Origin: Alistipes sp. | GTDB lineage: Bacteria; Bacteroidota; Bacteroidia; Bacteroidales; Rikenellaceae | Assembly: GCA_022511295.1 (NCBI GenBank) | Contig: JAFLRT010000013.1 | Span: 1 to 36,076, forward strand | DNA length: 36,076 nucleotides | Direction of reading: 5' to 3' | Shown here: one piece after another, positions 16,395 through 25,140 of the stretch | How positions within the stretch are numbered: the stretch's first letter is position 1 | Layout of the letters: every line of letters starts with the position of its first letter | Program-made: the position numbers and the translations under genes | Notes under the pieces: generated by a model | Database searches by the model: none | What the model was told of the DNA's origin: nothing | The model's input: the letters and a program-made list of their open reading frames with translations, nothing else

Positions 16395-17396
16395 ATGGAT
16401 AACACAAACACATCGCTTGCTCCCATAGAGCAGATTTCGCTTACGCAGGAGTGGGACAAAACCTTTCCCGAGAGCGACAAGGTCGTCCACCGCAAAGTGG
16501 TCTTTGTAAACCGTTACGGCATAACGCTCGCAGCCGATATGTATACGCCCAAGGACGCAGCAGGTCGTCTTGCTGCAATAGCGGTATGCGGTCCTTTCGG
16601 TGCTGTCAAGGAGCAGTCCAGCGGTCTGTATGCACAGCATCTTGCCGTGCAGGGCTTTCTTACCATTGCATTCGACCCCTCATTCACAGGTGAATCGGCA
16701 GGTATGCCGCGACGCGTAGCCTCACCGGATATCAATACCGAGGACTTCTGTGCAGCAGTAGATTTTCTCTCCGTGCAGGATAACGTAGACCCCGAACGCA
16801 TAGGTATTCTCGGCATCTGCGGCTGGGGAGGTCTTGCAATCTCGGCCGCAGCCAACGACCCGCGAATAAAGGCAACTGTGGCATCCACGATGTATGATAT
16901 GTGTCGCGTAACATCCAACGGTTATTTCGATACGGCTGACACCGCAGAGGCGCGCAACGCGATGAAGCGAGACCTTGCAGCGACGCGCACCGAGGAGTAC
17001 CGCACAGGACACTATACCCGCAGCGGAGGCGTCGCAGACCCGCTGCCCGACGATGCTCCGGAATTTGTAAAACGCTATCACGACTATTACAAAACACGAC
17101 GCGGATTTCACCCGCGCAGCGGCAACTCCACCGACGGCTGGAACACCACCTCACCGCTGCCATTCGTAAATTTCCCACTTTTGGAGCGTGCAGGCGAGAT
17201 TGAGAATGCCGTTATGGTTATGCACGGTGAGCGTGCGCACTCGTTTTACTTCGGCAAGGATGCCTTTGCAAAACTGCGCGGCGACAACAAGGAGTTTATA
17301 GTTGTACCCGACGCCGACCATACGGACCTATACGACAATCTCGAAAAGATACCCTTTGACAAGATAGTGGCTTTCTACAACAGGCATCTTGGATAA
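16395..17396 (+). CDS. Alpha/beta hydrolase, dienelactone-hydrolase-like
   Basis: A cytoplasmic protein of 333 residues. The core has AVCGPFGAVKEQSSG, FLTIAFDPSFTGES and a nucleophile elbow GICGWGG with Cys where esterases carry Ser, as in dienelactone hydrolases. An inserted cap (about 175-250) comes next. A C-terminal VPDADHTDLY supplies the catalytic His, and VMHGERAHS probably lies at the acid. The substrate is unknown. It lies 76 nt after the riboflavin kinase gene; the gap contains a small ATCGC/GCGAT hairpin but no clear promoter. Confidence 0.85.
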   Translation: MDNTNTSLAPIEQISLTQEWDKTFPESDKVVHRKVVFVNRYGITLAADMYTPKDAAGRLAAIAVCGPFGAVKEQSSGLYAQHLAVQGFLTIAFDPSFTGESAGMPRRVASPDINTEDFCAAVDFLSVQDNVDPERIGILGICGWGGLAISAAANDPRIKATVASTMYDMCRVTSNGYFDTADTAEARNAMKRDLAATRTEEYRTGHYTRSGGVADPLPDDAPEFVKRYHDYYKTRRGFHPRSGNSTDGWNTTSPLPFVNFPLLERAGEIENAVMVMHGERAHSFYFGKDAFAKLRGDNKEFIVVPDADHTDLYDNLEKIPFDKIVAFYNRHLG

Positions 17397-17447
17397 AACT
17401 GTATAAAACTCATTGGAGCAATCTGTAATTAGCAAAGAAAAATTGGT

Positions 17448-17455
17448 TATATTTG
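17448..17455 (+). promoter_or_regulatory. -7 box abutting luxS start
   Basis: TATATTTG fits TAnnTTTG and stands 4 nt before the luxS ATG, so transcripts would be leaderless or nearly so. No good -33 element is seen. Confidence 0.5.
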
Positions 17456-17459
17456 CCGC

Positions 17460-17918
17460 ATGAAATCAATAGTATCCTCGTTCGATGTAGACCACCGGAC
17501 ACTGCGCGAGGGAATATACCTGCGTTCGACATACAAAATCAACGACACACAGTCGGTACTCTCATGGGACCTGCGTTTCTGCGCTCCGGCGGATAAAAAA
17601 CCGCTCTCGGCAGGCGCCGTACACACCATAGAACATCTTATGGCTTACTGGTTGCGTCTCGACGGGCACATAGGAAGCAGTATTGTATCGTTCTGCCCTA
17701 TGGGCTGCCTTACGGGTTTCTACCTCTCGACGATGAACGACATCACGGCCGAGGATATCAAAAACGCCATAGGCAAGGTGGCGCGCGAAGTCTTCCCCCT
17801 AAAATCCAAAGAGGAAATCGTCGGTATGACAGAGATTCAGTGCGGCAATCCCGCCCTGTTCGATATCGATGGCGCAAACGAGGCTATAAGCAGATATTAT
17901 GATATACTCTTTAAGTAG
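17460..17918 (+). CDS. luxS: S-ribosylhomocysteine lyase LuxS
   Basis: A 152-residue cytoplasmic enzyme that splits S-ribosylhomocysteine to homocysteine and DPD, the AI-2 precursor. The metal site is HTIEH (His55, His59) plus Cys128 in QCGN. The catalytic Cys83 is in FCPMGCLTGFY. Length and start (MKSIVSSFDVDH) are normal. The gene precedes the nucleosidase gene by 9 nt, and the two carry out successive steps of S-adenosylhomocysteine recycling. Confidence 0.97.
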   Translation: MKSIVSSFDVDHRTLREGIYLRSTYKINDTQSVLSWDLRFCAPADKKPLSAGAVHTIEHLMAYWLRLDGHIGSSIVSFCPMGCLTGFYLSTMNDITAEDIKNAIGKVAREVFPLKSKEEIVGMTEIQCGNPALFDIDGANEAISRYYDILFK

Positions 17919-17927
17919 TATCAGGCG

Positions 17928-18518
17928 ATGAATATACTTATAGCCGCACCTACGTCGCGCGAATATCGCAACATAACAGCCGCCATAGAGCGTCTTCACG
18001 ACAAACGGCACAACTACGAAACAGTATGCTGCGGTGTAGGCAAGGCCGCTGCTGCTGCAACCGTCGCCGCTGCCGTAACGCGCTCCGAGCATCCATACGA
18101 CCTTATCGCCGTCATCGGTTATGCCGCAGGTACGGCCGACTTCCGTCAGGGCGATATCGTCGAGCCGTCGCAGGTGCGTTATCACGACTGCAACATCCCC
18201 GACGGATTCGTTCCCGAACTGACTGACCCCTATCCTCTCATCGGAGGCGACGGCACACAGCTCTTTACCGGCGATTCGTTCGTCGATGCATCGATAGTCA
18301 GGGATATAAAGTCGCATTTCGGCATCACGCGCGCAATCTTCGATATGGAGATAGGGGCTGTTGCCATTGCGGCATCGCTCTGCGGAGCTATTCCTGTGGC
18401 TGCCGTGAAGATGATTTCCGACGTTCCGGAGCAGGGACACACGGACCTCTCATACGAGGAGTTCGCCGATACGCACTCCGACTTCATGCCGCTGCTCGAA
18501 AGGCTTGAAAGGAGATAG
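17928..18518 (+). CDS. pfs: MTA/SAH nucleosidase (Pfs/MtnN-like)
   Basis: A 196-residue protein of the nucleoside phosphorylase fold. The general-acid/base positions are present: Glu12 near the N-terminus, Glu141 in FDMEIGAVAIA, and Asp165 in KMISDVPE. It should hydrolyse S-adenosylhomocysteine to S-ribosylhomocysteine, the substrate of LuxS encoded just upstream. It is about 35 residues shorter than E. coli MtnN. Futalosine hydrolase (MqnB) has the same fold and similar size; the luxS neighbour is the main reason for this call. Confidence 0.82.
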   Translation: MNILIAAPTSREYRNITAAIERLHDKRHNYETVCCGVGKAAAAATVAAAVTRSEHPYDLIAVIGYAAGTADFRQGDIVEPSQVRYHDCNIPDGFVPELTDPYPLIGGDGTQLFTGDSFVDASIVRDIKSHFGITRAIFDMEIGAVAIAASLCGAIPVAAVKMISDVPEQGHTDLSYEEFADTHSDFMPLLERLERR

Positions 18519-18549
18519 GACCCTTACTTAGTATTGCAGGGTTAGGTTA

Positions 18550-18942
18550 TTACAGAATACCGTCGCGGACAAGCAGTTCACGAACCTTTACCCAATCGAC
18601 AAAAGGTCTTACAACGCCGTCGCGGAACTTAATCGGGCATCCCAAAGCGCTGTCATCTATATATATATCGGCATAGACCTTGGGCGAGGAGGTCCACTCC
18701 TTTTGCGTGGGATTGCTGTTCACACCGTATAGCGGCAGACCGTTCTTTTTGAACCAGTCGCAGGCACGCTCCAGCAACTCACCGCTGCGCATAGTGCAGA
18801 GAATAAGTTTGCAGCCGCTCTCCGCCAACTCCCTGAGGACAGGGACGGCACCCACATCAAGTCCCGTATGTGGATATTCATGCGTAACGCACGTACCGTC
18901 GAAATCGACTGCTATGCATATATTATTATTTCGATGAGCCAT
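18550..18942 (-). CDS. Small HAD-superfamily protein (BT0820-like)
   Basis: A 130-residue protein with start ATG 18942 (MAHRNNN). The HAD motif I reads IAVDFDGTCVTHEYP, motif II is in LILCTMRSG, and DIYIDDSALGCP supplies the acidic motif IV. There is no cap domain, so substrates could be large or polymeric. Short cap-less HADs of this kind are common in Bacteroides and function is unassigned. It begins 17 nt after the Wzc-like gene, so it is likely the last gene of the polysaccharide-export operon. Convergent with pfs. Confidence 0.75.
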   Translation of the reverse strand: MAHRNNNICIAVDFDGTCVTHEYPHTGLDVGAVPVLRELAESGCKLILCTMRSGELLERACDWFKKNGLPLYGVNSNPTQKEWTSSPKVYADIYIDDSALGCPIKFRDGVVRPFVDWVKVRELLVRDGIL

Positions 18943-18959
18943 AATCCTATACTTCACAG

Positions 18960-21398
18960 TTATCCTCGGTAACCTCTTTTGCGGCGTGCAAAGAGCCTTT
19001 TAATCCTTGCCCAAAGACCGCGATTCAGATACAAGTCATCATCATCGCACTCATAGCCGTATCCGTAGCCTTTTTTGGACATAGTGGCACCATTAAGCAC
19101 TATGCACATATTGGAGAGTTTCCTGCTGCGGTACAACTCTTCGACATCGGGCAACTGACGACGGTCGAAGACACCATCCCGTATGACATATATGCAAATA
19201 TCGCACAAACGATTCATTATAACCGCATCGGCAACGGCCATAGCCGGAACGCTGTCGACAATGATATAGTCGTAATGCTGACGCAGATAGTCGAACAGGC
19301 GCTCCGCATTCTCCGACATAAGCATCTCGGTCGGGTTGGGAGGCTGAAGACCGGCAAGAAGCAGGTCGAGATTGTCATGCACCCCGCTCTTGCGGATAAG
19401 ACTATCTTCGCTTGTCGTACCGCCCGAAAGATATGACGACACACCATCCGTATCGTGTCGATAACCGAACTTTTTGGTAAGCATACGCCTGCGCAAATCC
19501 AAATCGACAAGCAGCACCCTGCGGCCCGACATGGCAAGCGTAAGAGCAAGGTTTATCGATATATAGGTCTTACCTGCATGAGGCGTTGAAGATGCAACCT
19601 GTATCACCTGCGAGCGTCCGCCGGCGACATTCATAAAGCCTATATTTGTGCGCAGTATACGGAACGCCTCCGACGTCGCATCACGACCATTCTCATGCAC
19701 CGCAACACCATCCTTGGATATTTTGCCGTCGCAGACAGGTATATCACCCAAATATGGGACACTCAGATATTTGTTTATATCCTTTCTGCCGCGAAGTCTC
19801 GTATCGAGCGACGCGCGCAGGTAGATTATCACGAAAGGTATCGCCACGCCGGCTGCAAACATCGCGAGCATCACTATCATAGGTATGGGACTTACCGGCA
19901 TGGTCGAACCGAAAGCCCTGTCTACGATGGTCGCATTGCCCTCGGTAACGGTCTTGGAGAGGTCATTCTCATCGCGTTTCTGGCTCAGATAGGAGTACAA
20001 CTCCTCCTTGATGCGCTGTTCGCGGTATATGGCCAGCAGCTCTTTCTCCTGCGACGGAGCCGATGATATACGGTTGTCTATACTCTTCTCGGCCTTGCGT
20101 ATGCCGTCGCGCTGTATCTCGAGAGATGAGATATAGGAACCGAGAGAGGATTTTATCGCATCACGCATTGTCGCGAGGTTCGCCTCCAACTCCACCACCA
20201 CAGGGTTGTTGCCTGCATCGTAGCGGTCGCGGCGAAGAATCGTGCTGTTATACTCCTCTATCTGTCTGTTGATTGTATTGCCTACATTACCGGAGAATAT
20301 CGACAGGGCAGGTATTATTGAGCCGTCATTATGCGAATCGGAGAGATATTTATATATATCGCGAGCCATATTCAACTGAATATCAAGTTCCATCGCCTCG
20401 GCTCTGTATCGCATCGTCTCGTCCGATATATTCGCCGCCTCGGACTTTATATCAAACATATTGTTGCGGCGCTTGAACTCGACAATGGAGTTGTCAATGG
20501 CGCTCAACTCGGCACCGATAACATCCAGACGCTCATTGATATACTCGGCCGTAATCTCGGCGATACGCTGCTTGTCCCTCACGGCGTCGTGGTTATAGAA
20601 ATATACCAGCGTATCGAGGATATTCTCGGCACGCGCGGGAACTACGTCATTTATCGACAACTCGATTATCGAGGCCTGCTTGTTGGCTACCGTAGACTGC
20701 ACGGCTTCGCGATATGCGGTCGTGGCATCGTTCTCGGTTATATTACTCACGGTTATCACACGTCCGTTCCAGTCGCTGTTCATCAACTTTGTCGGCATAA
20801 TCAAAACCCTGCCTACGGGGGTATTTACCGTATCTCCGGCAAACGCCTCCACTTTGCTGCGCTGCTCCTCACGACCAAGGTCCTTACCCCTGAAATTACT
20901 GATAACGACTTTATTACCGCTATCGACCGTTACATCGAACGCACATCCTGACTCTCCGTTATTGTCAATCCATACGGATTCTATCGGCGATATGCCGTAG
21001 AGGTCGCTCGTGCCAAGACCATCACGGGTAGTGTACTGCGTTGTAAGCCCCAGCGTGCGCACCACTTTGTTCATAAGCGCGCGCGACTTCAATACATAGA
21101 GTTCATTGTCCACATTGCGTCTTTGCGATGCGCCGAAGATATCGCTGAATGCCGATATATCGTTGCTGCCGCCCTTGCGGCTATCCTTTACCAATATCGT
21201 GGCCTGACGCAGATATACTTTGGGTTTGGATGCAAGATAGTAGGCACCAAGACCGACAAAGAGTACGACCGACAAAAGGAACCAGTACCATTTGTCCAGC
21301 ATCATATCTATCAAATCCTGCACAGAGAAGACTCTGACAGATTCCAGTTCATTCTGACGGGAGCGCGTTGTACGCGTATTTTTATGTTCGCTGTTCAT
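18960..21398 (-). CDS. Wzc-like polysaccharide co-polymerase / tyrosine autokinase
   Basis: An inner-membrane protein of 812 residues that sets chain length and drives capsule or exopolysaccharide export. It has an N-terminal Wzz domain with TM1 at about 42-60 (YWFLLSVVLFVGLGAYYLAS). Long periplasmic coiled-coil regions (about 265-480) come next, then TM2 at about 510-530. A C-terminal BY-kinase domain has Walker A STPHAGKT (Lys610), Walker A' LLVDLDLRRRM and Walker B DYIIVDS. The tail has a Tyr cluster (GYGYGYE, LYLNRG, GYRG) for autophosphorylation. The start is ATG 21398, 12 nt after the Wza-like gene. No phosphatase or glycosyltransferase gene is adjacent. Confidence 0.93.
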   Translation of the reverse strand: MNSEHKNTRTTRSRQNELESVRVFSVQDLIDMMLDKWYWFLLSVVLFVGLGAYYLASKPKVYLRQATILVKDSRKGGSNDISAFSDIFGASQRRNVDNELYVLKSRALMNKVVRTLGLTTQYTTRDGLGTSDLYGISPIESVWIDNNGESGCAFDVTVDSGNKVVISNFRGKDLGREEQRSKVEAFAGDTVNTPVGRVLIMPTKLMNSDWNGRVITVSNITENDATTAYREAVQSTVANKQASIIELSINDVVPARAENILDTLVYFYNHDAVRDKQRIAEITAEYINERLDVIGAELSAIDNSIVEFKRRNNMFDIKSEAANISDETMRYRAEAMELDIQLNMARDIYKYLSDSHNDGSIIPALSIFSGNVGNTINRQIEEYNSTILRRDRYDAGNNPVVVELEANLATMRDAIKSSLGSYISSLEIQRDGIRKAEKSIDNRISSAPSQEKELLAIYREQRIKEELYSYLSQKRDENDLSKTVTEGNATIVDRAFGSTMPVSPIPMIVMLAMFAAGVAIPFVIIYLRASLDTRLRGRKDINKYLSVPYLGDIPVCDGKISKDGVAVHENGRDATSEAFRILRTNIGFMNVAGGRSQVIQVASSTPHAGKTYISINLALTLAMSGRRVLLVDLDLRRRMLTKKFGYRHDTDGVSSYLSGGTTSEDSLIRKSGVHDNLDLLLAGLQPPNPTEMLMSENAERLFDYLRQHYDYIIVDSVPAMAVADAVIMNRLCDICIYVIRDGVFDRRQLPDVEELYRSRKLSNMCIVLNGATMSKKGYGYGYECDDDDLYLNRGLWARIKRLFARRKRGYRG

Positions 21399-21410
21399 TG
21401 TCGGCAACTA

Positions 21411-22214
21411 TTAGTTTTGGGAAAAGGCTACTATCGATATAACCAACGTGGACACGCTTACAAGCGAACCTATCAGAGAGAGCCAGAAAGTACGGTTCTG
21501 ATTGATTTCCGCCGTTGCAGCCTTGTAACGGTTAGGCTTGACATAGACCACATCGTTCTGTTGCAGGTAGTAGTATGGCGATGTGAAAATATCTTTCGAC
21601 CGCAAGTCGAGAAGTGTAACGACCGTTTCGCCGTTCACCTCGCGAATAACGGCCACCTCATCACGCATACCGTATATTGTAAGGTCGCCGGCCATAGCAA
21701 GCGCCTCGAGAAGCGTCATCTTATCCCTTACCACATCGTACTGACCGGGTCTGTTCACCTCACCCAAGACCGTTACCTTCATATCGGCGAACTCGACATT
21801 CACCGACGGGTCGGAGATATATCCTCCCTCAACTATCTTGGACTCTATTTCGGAGGCAATCTCGCTGCGCGTCTTGCCGGTGCAAAGCACCTCGCCTATG
21901 ATTGGCATATTGAGATAGCCCTCTGCGTCTACAGTACGTGTTTGCAACGATGAGGGTCCGCTTACCGCTGACCCCGAAGGCAGACCGTTTACCGAGTTGA
22001 ATGATGTTGCTGCATTGAACGGCGCCGCAAGTTCGGGGTTGCTGCTCGAAACCACGACCTTCAGACGGTCGAGGGGCTTTATGCGTATATTGCCGTCGTT
22101 TGCCATAAATATGGCTTCATCAGGGATTATATCCTGTATATATACCACCCGTTTCTGCACATTGCACGCAGAAACAAGCACTATAACCGATAACAAAAGA
22201 ACAAACTTCTTCAT
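21411..22214 (-). CDS. Wza-like polysaccharide export lipoprotein
   Basis: An outer-membrane lipoprotein of 267 residues. The start at 22214 gives a lipoprotein signal (LVSAC, Cys17). The Poly_export domain follows (about 40-130; IRPLDRLKVVVSSS, LNMPIIGEV, SEIASEIESK), then an SLBB domain (about 140-225; VTVLGEVNRPGQY, LLEALAMAGD). A single hydrophobic segment closes the protein (LIGSLVSVSTLVISIVAF), typical of the short Bacteroidetes type. It pairs with the Wzc-like protein downstream to form the export channel. A well-formed promoter lies 40 nt upstream (22255-22285). Confidence 0.93.
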   Translation of the reverse strand: MKKFVLLLSVIVLVSACNVQKRVVYIQDIIPDEAIFMANDGNIRIKPLDRLKVVVSSSNPELAAPFNAATSFNSVNGLPSGSAVSGPSSLQTRTVDAEGYLNMPIIGEVLCTGKTRSEIASEIESKIVEGGYISDPSVNVEFADMKVTVLGEVNRPGQYDVVRDKMTLLEALAMAGDLTIYGMRDEVAVIREVNGETVVTLLDLRSKDIFTSPYYYLQQNDVVYVKPNRYKAATAEINQNRTFWLSLIGSLVSVSTLVISIVAFSQN

Positions 22215-22254
22215 AGACGGGAACTTTTTTCCAATTACGCAATATAAAATCATA

Positions 22255-22285
22255 CAAAGATATAACTTTGCATCGAGTTTTCAAA
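22255..22285 (-). promoter_or_regulatory. Promoter of the polysaccharide-export operon
   Basis: On the minus strand TTTG (22282-22285), 19 nt, then TATCTTTG (22255-22262): a full match to the Bacteroidetes promoter. The -7 box directly abuts the plus-strand box at 22263. Confidence 0.8.
22263..22270 (+). promoter_or_regulatory. -7 box for the GH13 gene
   Basis: TAACTTTG fits TAnnTTTG on the plus strand, touching the opposing -7 box. No -33 TTTG is present, so it may be the weaker partner. Confidence 0.4.
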
Positions 22286-22352
22286 AATATGGATGAAAAA
22301 TCAGACGAGAGTCATCCAACCAATGTTCTTTCGGGATAATAAAAAGTGTGCT

Positions 22353-23630
22353 ATGAAACATATCGAAACTGTTCAGCCTTGGGGCGGACGAATCCTCTAC
22401 GAGATGAATATACGTCAACTGACGGCAGAAGGTACATTTGCCGCAGCCATACCGCATCTTGCCCTGCTGCATGCTATGGGTGTGGATGCCCTGTGGCTTA
22501 TGCCCGTGTATCCCATAGGCGAAATATGTCGCAAAGGCTCTCTCGGTTCTTACTACTCCATACGCGACTACTGCGCCGTGAACCCCGAATTCGGAACAAT
22601 GGAGGAGTTCGACCGTTTTGTCGCCGAGGCTCACGCGCTTGGAATGCAGGTACTCCTTGACTGGGTGGCGAACCACACCTCACGCGATGCGCGCTGGCTT
22701 GCAGAGAAACCATACGGATGGTATGAACGCAACAGCAGCGGCGAAGCAGCGATACCGTTCGACTGGAGCGATACCGCCAAACTCGACTACTCCAACCGCG
22801 AGGTATGGCAGGGAGAGATTGACGCTATGCTGTTCTGGCTCACGAAGCACCATATAGACGGCTTCCGCTGCGACATGGCCATGCTTATGCCGCCTGAGTT
22901 CTGGCACGAGGCCGTCTCGCAACTCAGACAGGTCAAACCCGATATCTTTATGCTTGCCGAAGCCGAGGAGAGATGGCTCTTCGACAACGGTTTCAACGCC
23001 TGCTACACCTGGAGGCTGCACCACATGATGTGCGATATAGCGCAGGGACGATGCCGCACCGATGCCCTGCGACGGTACATTTACGAAGACCGCGAGACCT
23101 ACCCCGCACCTGCTCTGCGTATGACTTTCACCTCGAACCACGACGAGAACTCATGGAACGGCAGCGAATTCGAGCGTCTGGGAGATGCAGCGCATATTAT
23201 GGCCGCACTGACATTCGTGCTGCCGCAGAGCCTGCCGTTAATCTACACAGGACAGGAGTTCGGTTACGACCACCGCTTCGCTTTCTTCGACAAAGACCCC
23301 ATGCCGGCCTTTACGCCTAACGGGCAGACCGATTTCTACAGCCGTCTGGCAGCCATGAAACACCGCAATGCAGCATTGCACTCACTTGACGGCTCATTCG
23401 TCGAGATACGCAACAACGCCGAAGATTGTCTTATGACCTTTGTGCGCGAGAGTGCCGGCAACCGCGTGGTATGCATAATGAACATCTCACCCTACGCCAT
23501 CCATGCCGATTTCAATACCGGCATCTATGCAGGTATCTATCGCGATGCTCTTTGCGGCGGAGAGTACACGCTGCATACGCACGTTGAACAGGATATGGCA
23601 CCCTGGCAGTTCACTCTGCTCGAGGCCTGA
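22353..23630 (+). CDS. GH13 alpha-amylase-family glycoside hydrolase, cytoplasmic
   Basis: A 425-residue (beta/alpha)8 enzyme on alpha-glucans. The start at 22353 (MKHIETVQPW) is preferred; an upstream in-frame ATG at 22293 would add 20 unrelated residues. The four GH13 regions are DWVANHTS, GFRCDMAML (nucleophile Asp174), LAEAEE (acid Glu203) and TSNHDEN (Asp264). There is no signal peptide, so it acts inside the cell, perhaps on storage glycogen or imported maltodextrin. A C-terminal beta domain of about 70 residues closes the protein. It diverges from the polysaccharide-export operon. Confidence 0.92.
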   Translation: MKHIETVQPWGGRILYEMNIRQLTAEGTFAAAIPHLALLHAMGVDALWLMPVYPIGEICRKGSLGSYYSIRDYCAVNPEFGTMEEFDRFVAEAHALGMQVLLDWVANHTSRDARWLAEKPYGWYERNSSGEAAIPFDWSDTAKLDYSNREVWQGEIDAMLFWLTKHHIDGFRCDMAMLMPPEFWHEAVSQLRQVKPDIFMLAEAEERWLFDNGFNACYTWRLHHMMCDIAQGRCRTDALRRYIYEDRETYPAPALRMTFTSNHDENSWNGSEFERLGDAAHIMAALTFVLPQSLPLIYTGQEFGYDHRFAFFDKDPMPAFTPNGQTDFYSRLAAMKHRNAALHSLDGSFVEIRNNAEDCLMTFVRESAGNRVVCIMNISPYAIHADFNTGIYAGIYRDALCGGEYTLHTHVEQDMAPWQFTLLEA

Positions 23631-23650
23631 ACACCGGTCTGCTGCAAAAT

Positions 23651-23690
23651 GACGGAGGAGCCTTTTGCAAGGCTCCTCCGTCTTATTATA
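23651..23690 (+). terminator. Intrinsic terminator after GH13 gene
   Basis: A 14-bp perfect stem, GACGGAGGAGCCTT (23651-23664) with 23669-23682, TTGC loop, followed by TTATTATAATTT. Confidence 0.92.
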
Positions 23691-23787
23691 ATTTATCATT
23701 ATACGCGATAATTATACGCGCACGCTTATTATCGTTTGCGTGCCGGACACCGCACAGGACTTAAGACCCGTTTTTCAAGACGACTTC

Positions 23788-24270
23788 TCAGAACGGCAGG
23801 TCGTCGGGGTCTTCAGCAGGCGGCACTACGGGCTGCTGCGGCTGCTGGTACTGTTGCTGCGGTTGTTGCTGATAACCACCCTGCTGTGATTGTTGATAGC
23901 CACCCTGCTGCGGCTGACCTCCGCCCTGCTGACCGTTGTCCGAGCGGCGGCCGAGCATCTTCATATCGTTTGCGACAATCTCGGTCGAGAAGCGCTTTTG
24001 ATTCTCACGGTCCGTCCACTCGCGTGTGCGAATACTGCCCTCGATATAGAGTTGAGAACCCTTGCGTACATATCGGTCCACAACATCGGCCAGACTGCGC
24101 CACAGCACAACAGTATGCCATTCAGTATACTCCTTGGCCTCATTTGTCTGACGGTCGAAGACACGCTCCGTCGTAGCAAGACGAACACGGGCGACCTTGA
24201 CACCCGATTCGGTAGTGCGAACCTCGGGGTCTACACCCACGTTTCCTACAAGAATAACTTTATTAATCAT
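23788..24270 (-). CDS. ssb: Single-stranded DNA-binding protein
   Basis: A 160-residue protein that coats ssDNA in replication and repair. The OB fold covers about 1-108 (MINKVILVGNVGVDPEVR; EWHTVVLWRSLADVV; GSQLYIEGSIRTREW). A Gln/Gly-rich linker follows, with two near-identical QGGYQQ units. The acidic tip DPDDLPF binds partner proteins. It lies 63 nt after the purine nucleoside phosphorylase gene in an AT-rich gap, so it may be read from lpxK or from its own promoter. Confidence 0.97.
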   Translation of the reverse strand: MINKVILVGNVGVDPEVRTTESGVKVARVRLATTERVFDRQTNEAKEYTEWHTVVLWRSLADVVDRYVRKGSQLYIEGSIRTREWTDRENQKRFSTEIVANDMKMLGRRSDNGQQGGGQPQQGGYQQSQQGGYQQQPQQQYQQPQQPVVPPAEDPDDLPF

Positions 24271-24333
24271 ATTTTCAGAATTTTTATTTAATTTTATTTT
24301 TCAGATGCCGTTTCTAAATGACAGCCCTTTTTC

Positions 24334-25140
24334 TTACAGCGTCTTAATCATCTTCTCAAAGAGTACGGCCATACGCTCGCCCGCACGTCTGCCCTGACGC
24401 TGAACATCCTCGTGGTCGCCTATCTCGTCGCTGAGACCGCAGTTGGTTATTACCGACACCGCAAAGACAGGAATCGACATGTGACGCGCCACAATAACCT
24501 CGGGGACGGTGGACATACCACCTGCATCACCGCCGATAGCCTTATAAAAACGGTACTCCGCCTGCGTCTCGAAGGTGGGTCCCGTGCAACCTACATAGAC
24601 GCCGTACTGAAGTTTTATGCCTTCGGCTTCGGCTATCTGCGTCGCAAGGGCTATCATACTGCTGTCATAGCAGTTGTGCATATCGGGGAAACGGGGTCCT
24701 AACTCCGGATTATTGGGTCCTATAAGCGGATTGGGCATCAGATTTATATGGTCCGTAATTATCATCAAATCGCCGGTACGGAACGCAGGATTCACTCCGC
24801 CACTCGCATTCGACACAAACAGACGCTTGATACCGAGCAGTTTCATAACCCTTACCGGGAATGTTACCTGTTGCATGGTATAGCCCTCATAGTAGTGGAA
24901 ACGCCCCTGCATAGCCACCACATTGCGACCCTCCACGCGACCGAAGATAAGTCTTCCAGCGTGTCCTTCGACCGTAGACACCGGAAAACCCGGGATATCC
25001 TTGTAGTCGAGCGAGAAGAGCGTTTCGATACGGTCGGCAAAGCCGCCGAGACCTGTACCGAGTATAATGCCCGTTTCGGGTTCGAAGTCGTTTACGGCAG
25101 CCTTGATATACTCTGCCGCCTTTTTAATTTCCTCTAACAT
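24334..25140 (-). CDS. Purine nucleoside phosphorylase (trimeric type)
   Basis: A 268-residue cytoplasmic enzyme splitting purine (deoxy)nucleosides with phosphate. The start at 25140 (MLEEIKKAAEYI) matches the family N-terminus. Signature blocks are GIILGTGLGG, GHAGRLIFGRVEG, MQGRFHYYEGY, VSNASGGVNP, GCTGPTFETQAEY and GGDAGGMSTVPEV; the SVITNCGLS segment supplies the purine-binding Asn. The gene overlaps the end of lpxK by 17 nt. It supplies free bases for salvage; the deoxynucleoside kinase at 33.4 kb works on the complementary branch. Confidence 0.95.
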   Translation of the reverse strand: MLEEIKKAAEYIKAAVNDFEPETGIILGTGLGGFADRIETLFSLDYKDIPGFPVSTVEGHAGRLIFGRVEGRNVVAMQGRFHYYEGYTMQQVTFPVRVMKLLGIKRLFVSNASGGVNPAFRTGDLMIITDHINLMPNPLIGPNNPELGPRFPDMHNCYDSSMIALATQIAEAEGIKLQYGVYVGCTGPTFETQAEYRFYKAIGGDAGGMSTVPEVIVARHMSIPVFAVSVITNCGLSDEIGDHEDVQRQGRRAGERMAVLFEKMIKTL

